Below the pieces are notes generated by a model. The model ran no database searches, had not been told where the DNA came from, and was given only the letters and a program-made list of their open reading frames with translations. A stretch of DNA of 64,000 bases. It comes from Yponomeuta sedellus. Lineage: Eukaryota > Arthropoda > Insecta > Lepidoptera > Yponomeutidae. The stretch covers positions 22,848,879 to 22,912,878 of the forward strand of contig OW203722.1 of NCBI GenBank assembly GCA_934045075.1, in the 5' to 3' direction. The position numbers and the translations under genes were made by a program. Positions 59,431 through 64,000 of this stretch are shown one piece after another. Each line of letters starts with the position of its first letter. The stretch's first letter is position 1.

Positions 59431-60744
59431 TTAATCGTTTCATTTAGTTTATCGCCAAACAAGAATTTATCAATCTTGGTTTTTTCCAATTGTGCTTTCA
59501 TGTCCTTCTTCAGCTGAAAAAGAATGAAACTTTTTCTGGTCATTGAATCTGTGTATTGGCAGTCACATAAAATTCGGCTTGTATCCATCAATAATTTAAG
59601 AAGGGCCTGGTCCTTGTCTGGTTTTGGTAACAGGAGAGTTATGGCTTCGGCAAGGCTTGATATAGCTGTAGTCAACATTCGTTGTTTAATTTCAATAGCT
59701 TTGTCTCGTTTCGCTACTACCTCAGTCAAGGCTGCTTTGATTTCTTCATTTAACATCGGTGGTTCTATCAGAAGACAATTGCTCGGTGTCAAGTATTTTT
59801 CTTTTAATTCTTTTTTTAACTCCTTACTCAAGCCGTTTGTGGCGGTGTGTGCTAACCTGATTGCTAAGTCTTTTTGAATCTCCTTGCCAAGTGATGTAAT
59901 ATTTGTAGGATCTTGGCCTAGAATTTGTAATGCAACATCGTCTAAATCTTCATTCGTGGATACGGGGTCGACTGGCAAAGCGGTTAGTTCTGGAGCGTCG
60001 CTGATACTAGGCCCAGGTTCGACATAAGACAGATTACCGACTGTAGGCTCTGTGGGGTCCTCATCCGTCGTCAAGGTAATCGGTTCTGAAGGTTCGATGT
60101 CTGTCAAGACAAAGCAACTATGTAGATATAAAAAAAAAAATCCCAAAGATAACTTTGAAAAGACTTTCCTACGGCATCGGCAGTAATATGCAGTAATATA
60201 CTACTCGCATATTAAAATTATGTTTTTCTTGTTATATAACAAAGCTAAGAACTTAGAAAGAGACAGTCCCAAGAAGTGTGATCAAGTACTGTCCGCAGTC
60301 TACTTAGCAGTACCCATATGAGCCAAGAAACAATCCCACTGTATTGTTCGCAAGGTCACTTTTAAGGTAGATAATTTGTTGCCCATTAACCAAAAAATAA
60401 TCCCATTGTATTATTCGCAAGGTTAATTTTAGGGTAGTAAAAAGAAGAAACATTGAGACTCATAATACGATTGTAATAAGGTTTTATTTTTATCGTCTCG
60501 TCCGAATAATAATGTAGGTATCACTTGTCTAGGAAAAACGTCGCTATTCCGGATTCATAAAACAGATCATTTACTAACCTTTCGATATTGACTTCGACCG
60601 CGAAGAATCTCTCGGTGGTGTGGAATCACTGTCAGTATAGGCATCTCGTCGTTTACTTCGTCGTCCTCGGCGATATTTCCGCTCCAACTTCTTAATTTTT
60701 CGAAGAATGTACTCATCGTCCACGTCACTACGTTTTCTTTTCAT
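59169..60744 (-). CDS. DIRS gag-like protein, two exons
   Basis: Exon 1 is 60744-60579 (ATG, 55 codons plus one base), beginning MKRKRSDVDDEYILRKIKKL and very basic with an RS-rich end. The intron is 60578-60101 (478 bp): donor AAAG|GTTAGT, acceptor after a T-run, GTCTTGACAG. Exon 2 is 60100-59169 and continues in frame (K-D-I-E-P). Total 365 residues: an acidic segment (DEDPTEPTVG), a helical middle (KELKKELKEKYLTPSN; RDKAIEIKQRMLTTAISSLA) and a basic proline-rich C-terminus (RAAPPPPARQQ; QQRPNHSRR). It has no zinc knuckle. Without splicing the only upstream start in the exon 2 frame is a TTG, so the spliced form is preferred. The protein would package element RNA. Confidence 0.85.
59281..59325 (-). 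promoter_or_regulatory. Predicted -1 ribosomal frameshift signal between gag and pol
   Basis: On the minus strand, TTTAAAC (59325-59319) sits as CA-T-TTA-AAC in the gag frame, the X-XXY-YYZ pattern. It is followed by a 9 base spacer and a 7 bp stem: CCTCCTA (59309-59303) with TAGGAGG (59287-59281), loop 15 bases. A slip gives CTA-CCG-GAC, exactly the pol frame. Confidence 0.75.
60101..60578 (-). other. Intron within DIRS gag
   Basis: 478 bp, GT...AG, with a pyrimidine-rich end (a run of eleven T then TATATCTACATAGTTGCTTT). Stops in every frame at its 5' side make read-through useless. It joins codon phase 1 exactly. Confidence 0.75.
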
Positions 60745-60993
60745 GGTGCGAACCGTTAAAACCGTTCGTAATAAGGACGCGTTCGGACAAACAACTGTGG
60801 TGTGTGAGATGGCGGAGCACTAAAACGCGAATGACAAAATGTGGCCTGATCGAAAGGGACAACTACCCACAGTAAAAGATTTTTTAATGTTGAGCAAAAA
60901 TAGTCTCAAATACAGTGTGGGAAGGCGGAAACCTAGGCGAAACTACAAGTGTACTTATTATGCTAATCTCGAAGACGAAGCACGAATATAATG
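60745..60993 (-). repeat. DIRS left terminal repeat and leader
   Basis: 60830-60970 is identical, inverted, to 55902-56042. The outer 60971-60993 (cgtcttcg-type end, TATAATG last) is left-specific and is matched only by the internal complementary region. 60745-60829 is the gag leader, where the promoter and RNA start should lie. Confidence 0.88.
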
Positions 60994-61039
60994 AGGGTGG
61001 TGGGACGGACAAAATAAGGTCATACAACAGCCCAAACAA

Positions 61040-61200
61040 AAAACTCAAAAACCGATATTATCTTCGCCCTCCGACCAGGTGGGATGACGATCTGCGAAAA
61101 ACTGCCGGCAGATGCTGGATGCGGCAAGCTGAAGACAGGGCGCTATGGCGCTCATTAGGGGAGGGCTATGTCCAGCAGTGGACTACATAATATAGCCTGA
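61040..61200 (+). pseudogene. RTE-type LINE reverse transcriptase C-terminal stub
   Basis: RPPTRWDDDLRKTAGRCWMR, QAEDRALWRSLGEGYVQQWT then stop; GGGCTATGTCCAGCAGTGGA CTACA is the 3' tip, with a GAAGAAG end. About 50 residues, 5'-truncated; this is the DNA bordering the DIRS insertion. Confidence 0.8.
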
Positions 61201-61204
61201 ACAA

Positions 61205-62145
61205 GAAGAAGATATTCTCTTTGCATTTGGTATGCATGGGAGCAAATACTGTTCCACTCCAAAGTAAAGTTTGTCATTCTGTGCACAGAACCTCATCCAG
61301 GCACACGTCCCATCCGCACTCGCTAATTCTTTTTCCAAATTACAACGTCGTCCCATATCAACGGTCTACGATCACAAACCGCCTCGCAATCCAGTTAACG
61401 TAATCCATTATCTACTTAGTTTGAACAAGCGCCTCCCCAAAGAACAATATTCAGCAAAGTTCACCATCGACCTCCGATACCAAGTTTCTCTTTCCTCTGA
61501 TTTCCCTCTAATTTCCTCCAAATCGTTTGACGGGCGTGTACGCGCTACCGACCACTTTCGCTTGGCCTCTCCCGTCCCGCGCCCGACGTATCTTTCGCAT
61601 GCCGCTGGGATCGCGGTAATGAAGTGTCAGAGGTCAGCGCTGGATGGCTAGGTATTCTGACATATGAACTTCCCGACTCTGTAACCGCATTGCGGGAGGC
61701 GTTCATGTTATAAGCTCCGACGGTGCAGTTTTGCATGAAATGTTGCGTTTGTACGTAAACGTCGTGTGAATTACTTAGACAATGCCAAAGGAGACTGCAC
61801 TTGAAATGTTGACAGATTTGGCGGGAAATTGTGCCGGGGCCGAGCTGGCTTGAATGCGGTAGAGGTTTTGCGGTGATAAACCACGGTTTTAGCCACTTTG
61901 TCAATTGCACAACGGAAATAGCTCAAATGGAAATACCCAGTCATTTTGCTTCTTGTCTGGTCTGCACGCTCTACCTGTAGATAATCAGAAGTATCGATTT
62001 ACCTACCGAGTTATTTTCAAAACAGTTCATGAGACATCTTCTTTGCTATTTTCACGTAGGTGTTTTTCTAAATTATTTACGATGGCTGTAAACACTTATA
62101 ATTAAGGTAGTATGTATTCATGGCCTTGATGTGTTAATGTTTATA
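61205..62145. other. Non-coding stretch
   Basis: 61260-61660 and 61680-61910 are less AT-rich, with overlapping ORFs on both strands that show no domain and no convincing splice sites. A missing Ig exon was looked for here without success. Confidence 0.4.
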
Positions 62146-62147
62146 TT

Positions 62148-62410
62148 TGAAGCGCTGGTGGCGTAGTGAAACCGAGTGATTAGAATCAATCACTGGGATT
62201 AACCAATAACAGGTGTGATCAGGTGCTAGATGGGTGACCATACCGTGACTACCGCTAGTGGCATTTTTTCCGAGCGCTTCCGTGTTTTGCAAAGCATGTT
62301 AAGCCGTGGGTGCCGGCCGACATGTAATGGCAGTCGTTAGGCCATATCAGTGGCCTTATGGGTGGCTTGATAACTTCTGACAGTATGGCCCGCCACTGCC
62401 TTAAAATCTA
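62148..62410 (+). mobile_element. SINE-E, 5' two thirds
   Basis: GAAGCGCTGGTGGCGTAGTG (head with A-box), ACCGAGTGATTAGAATCAAT, gcatttttt ccgagcgcttccgtgtt, gtaatggcagtcgttaggcc, gcccgccactgccttaaaat. It stops before the 3' block. 62411-63015 has nothing recognised. Confidence 0.8.
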
Positions 62411-63019
62411 TCCTTAGATTGTCGCCCTCAGATATCACCGAAAGGAAGATATCACCTTTAGCGATAAACCTGCTAGTTCCAAAGTATGTAATTAAAACAT
62501 TCAAAAGAATATCTGTAGTAGCTTTTTTTATTTACTAAGTAAAACCACAGTAGTACAATAACAAATTGATATTATGTAATTATTTCAAATATTATGTAAT
62601 TTTACTACCAGCACCGTTAAACACACATTAAATTAATTGGAAAACAAAGCAGAAAACTTAATAGTACATTTATGTGCCTTTCGACGTTGCATCGTGGTAT
62701 TATGTATGCAATAACCAACAGTGTAAGTCCAGTGTTAATAAATTGCAAACGACAATTTTGCACCAAGTTCCGAGTAATTACAAAGCCCGTCAACTCGCAT
62801 AGACCCTTTTCGAAAAATTTAGGTCACCTAGTGACGCCTTTATATCACAAAAGCCCTATTCTTGCACACGCAGAGAACTCTTTGACGACGGTGGGCTATT
62901 CAGTGACCGGCTGGCCTTTGAAAGAGATTTCATATTGCAACTACACTGTTTAAATATTGACGTGCTTCTATTTAATCTCTGCCCGCATTGAGTTGGAGTG
63001 AAAGGAGTGCTTCTCGCTT

Positions 63020-64000
63020 TGCCATCGGTGCCGTTAATTACGCGACCGGAGAGAAGCCTGATAGCGTAAAACCCCTGTAGAGAAGACATTTTATAACTTT
63101 TTGAACACCCCTTTTTGTTAGCCCGCGTTCATGCGCGATAAAAAGCTGCAGTTTTATAGTAAAGCGCGCCATCTCGCTTCGTCTGCTGATAACTGTCTCA
63201 TGCTGTCTTGTTCGCACAATCTAATTATTCTAATTATTTTTGTGACTGATATTAAACATATATATATTAAAACTAGCTTTTGCTCTGAGGACTTTAGTTT
63301 TTTGCAACCCTGTTCACTCCCTTAAGAGTTAAATTTAAAAAAAAAACTGTGACACACGTGTTCAATCAATTGTGTTGAAGAGTATTTATGTTAAGTTTCA
63401 AGAAATTTAGACAACATTCTTTATACCTCCAATACAAATTTTGGCAACCCTTTTCGCCCCCTTAGTGATTGAATTTAAAAAAAAAAGTCCGGTCTTATTC
63501 CTTGCCTACATAGACCGTCTGTGCAAAATTTCAGCTTCCTAGGTCCAACGGCTTGGGCTGGGCGTTGATGAGTGAGTCAGTCAGTCAGGACTTTGAATTT
63601 CATTTATATTGATTACGGACAATTTTATTTTCCTAGGTTTTATCAAAGATTGTATCCAACATCATAAATATTAGTATAAAATTGTCTTGATCAAAAACTA
63701 GGCACAGGGCTTAAAAAAATGTGTTGTATTTCCATAGCAAAGCCGGATAACATAAAACTCCTGTAGAAAAGACATTTCATCACTTTTTGAACATTCTTTA
63801 TATTAGATGCTCGCGTTCATGCGCGATAAAAAGCTGCAGTTTTATAGTGAAGCGCGCCATCTCGCTTCGGCTGCTGTTAAGTGGCTCATTCTGTCTTGTT
63901 CGCACAATCTAATTCTTTTTGTGACTAATACTAAACATATATATTAAAATTAAAATTATGGACAATTTTGTTTTCCTAGGTTTTATCATCATTGGGGGGA
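63020..64000 (+). repeat. ~700 bp-spaced duplicated segment, cut by the window edge
   Basis: 63045-63290 and 63740-63950 share aagacattttataac/tttca tcacttttt, gcgttcatgcgcgataaaaa gctgcagttttatagt, agcgcgccatctcgcttcg and tcttgttcgcacaatctaat. The word ggacaattttattttcctag gttttatca follows at 63616 and again at 63960. So a unit of about 350 and one of about 700 bp overlap; the array probably continues past the window. Confidence 0.75.

Larger units (their letters stand above)
55830..60993 (-). mobile_element. Complete DIRS-type tyrosine-recombinase retrotransposon
   Basis: About 5.16 kb on the minus strand in the order left inverted repeat, gag, pol (RT, RNase H, MT-like), tyrosine recombinase, internal complementary region, right inverted repeat. 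All three coding regions are open. The 141 bp inner parts of the terminal repeats (60830-60970 and 55902-56042) are identical in inverted orientation. TATAATG occurs at both insertion boundaries (55830-55836 and 60987-60993) and at the fused-end junction in the internal region, and there is no target duplication, as expected for recombinase-mediated integration of a circle. It lies next to an RTE-like LINE remnant. It could be active, judged by intactness only. Confidence 0.93.

Noticed and set aside
61271..61910. Candidate host exons in a GC-richer block
   Set aside because: No Ig or other domain signature, and no acceptor-donor pair in the phase 2 required by the exon at 46863-46980.

Overview
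The window reads as intron or intergenic DNA of an insect, most probably a butterfly or moth. It is AT-rich, almost without host coding sequence, and packed with repeat types familiar from Lepidoptera: tRNA-headed SINEs, RTE-like LINE 3' ends, jockey/CR1-like LINEs and MITEs. There are no bacterial operons, genuine tRNA genes or CRISPR arrays. The only host coding sequence I can support is two short plus-strand exons of one immunoglobulin-superfamily gene (42468-42830 and 46863-46980), joined in frame across a 4.0 kb GT-AG intron. SINE-A to SINE-E are my own labels.

Layout. 1-2080: a LINE reverse transcriptase with one internal stop and its TTGAA tail. 2.2-12.9 kb: SINE copies, a ~136 bp tandem array that resembles a LINE 3' end (6.24-7.26 kb) and small MITEs. 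13.25-17.34 kb: a foldback element split by an LTR retrotransposon that lacks gag and pol (target duplication ATAC). 17.3-25 kb: more SINEs, MITEs and a 2.4 kb element with long terminal inverted repeats. 25.1-29.8 kb: a DNA-transposon-like element with perfect 38 bp inverted ends, holding a decayed RTE-type LINE on the minus strand. 30-42 kb: LINE remnants and SINEs, several of them inverted pairs. 42.4-47 kb: the Ig exons. 48.3-50.9 kb: an unbroken 2.56 kb TATC microsatellite; a second, 0.7 kb tract lies at 54.9-55.6 kb. 55.83-60.99 kb: an apparently complete DIRS-type tyrosine-recombinase retrotransposon on the minus strand. 61-64 kb: a LINE remnant, a SINE and a duplicated segment reaching the window edge.

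The DIRS element is the best candidate for something exciting. Identical 141 bp inverted repeats lie near both ends, and an internal complementary region matches the outermost sequences of both ends, fused at the heptamer TATAATG that also marks the two insertion boundaries. Its genes appear to be expressed by three linked devices. Gag has a first exon with a true ATG, joined across a 478 bp GT-AG intron. Pol has no ATG, overlaps gag in the -1 frame and is preceded by a canonical TTTAAAC slippery heptamer, a 9 nt spacer and a 7 bp stem. The recombinase ATG overlaps the pol stop as ATGA. The second theme is architecture: SINE-A, and to a lesser extent SINE-E, occur repeatedly as head-to-head inverted pairs with tails outward.
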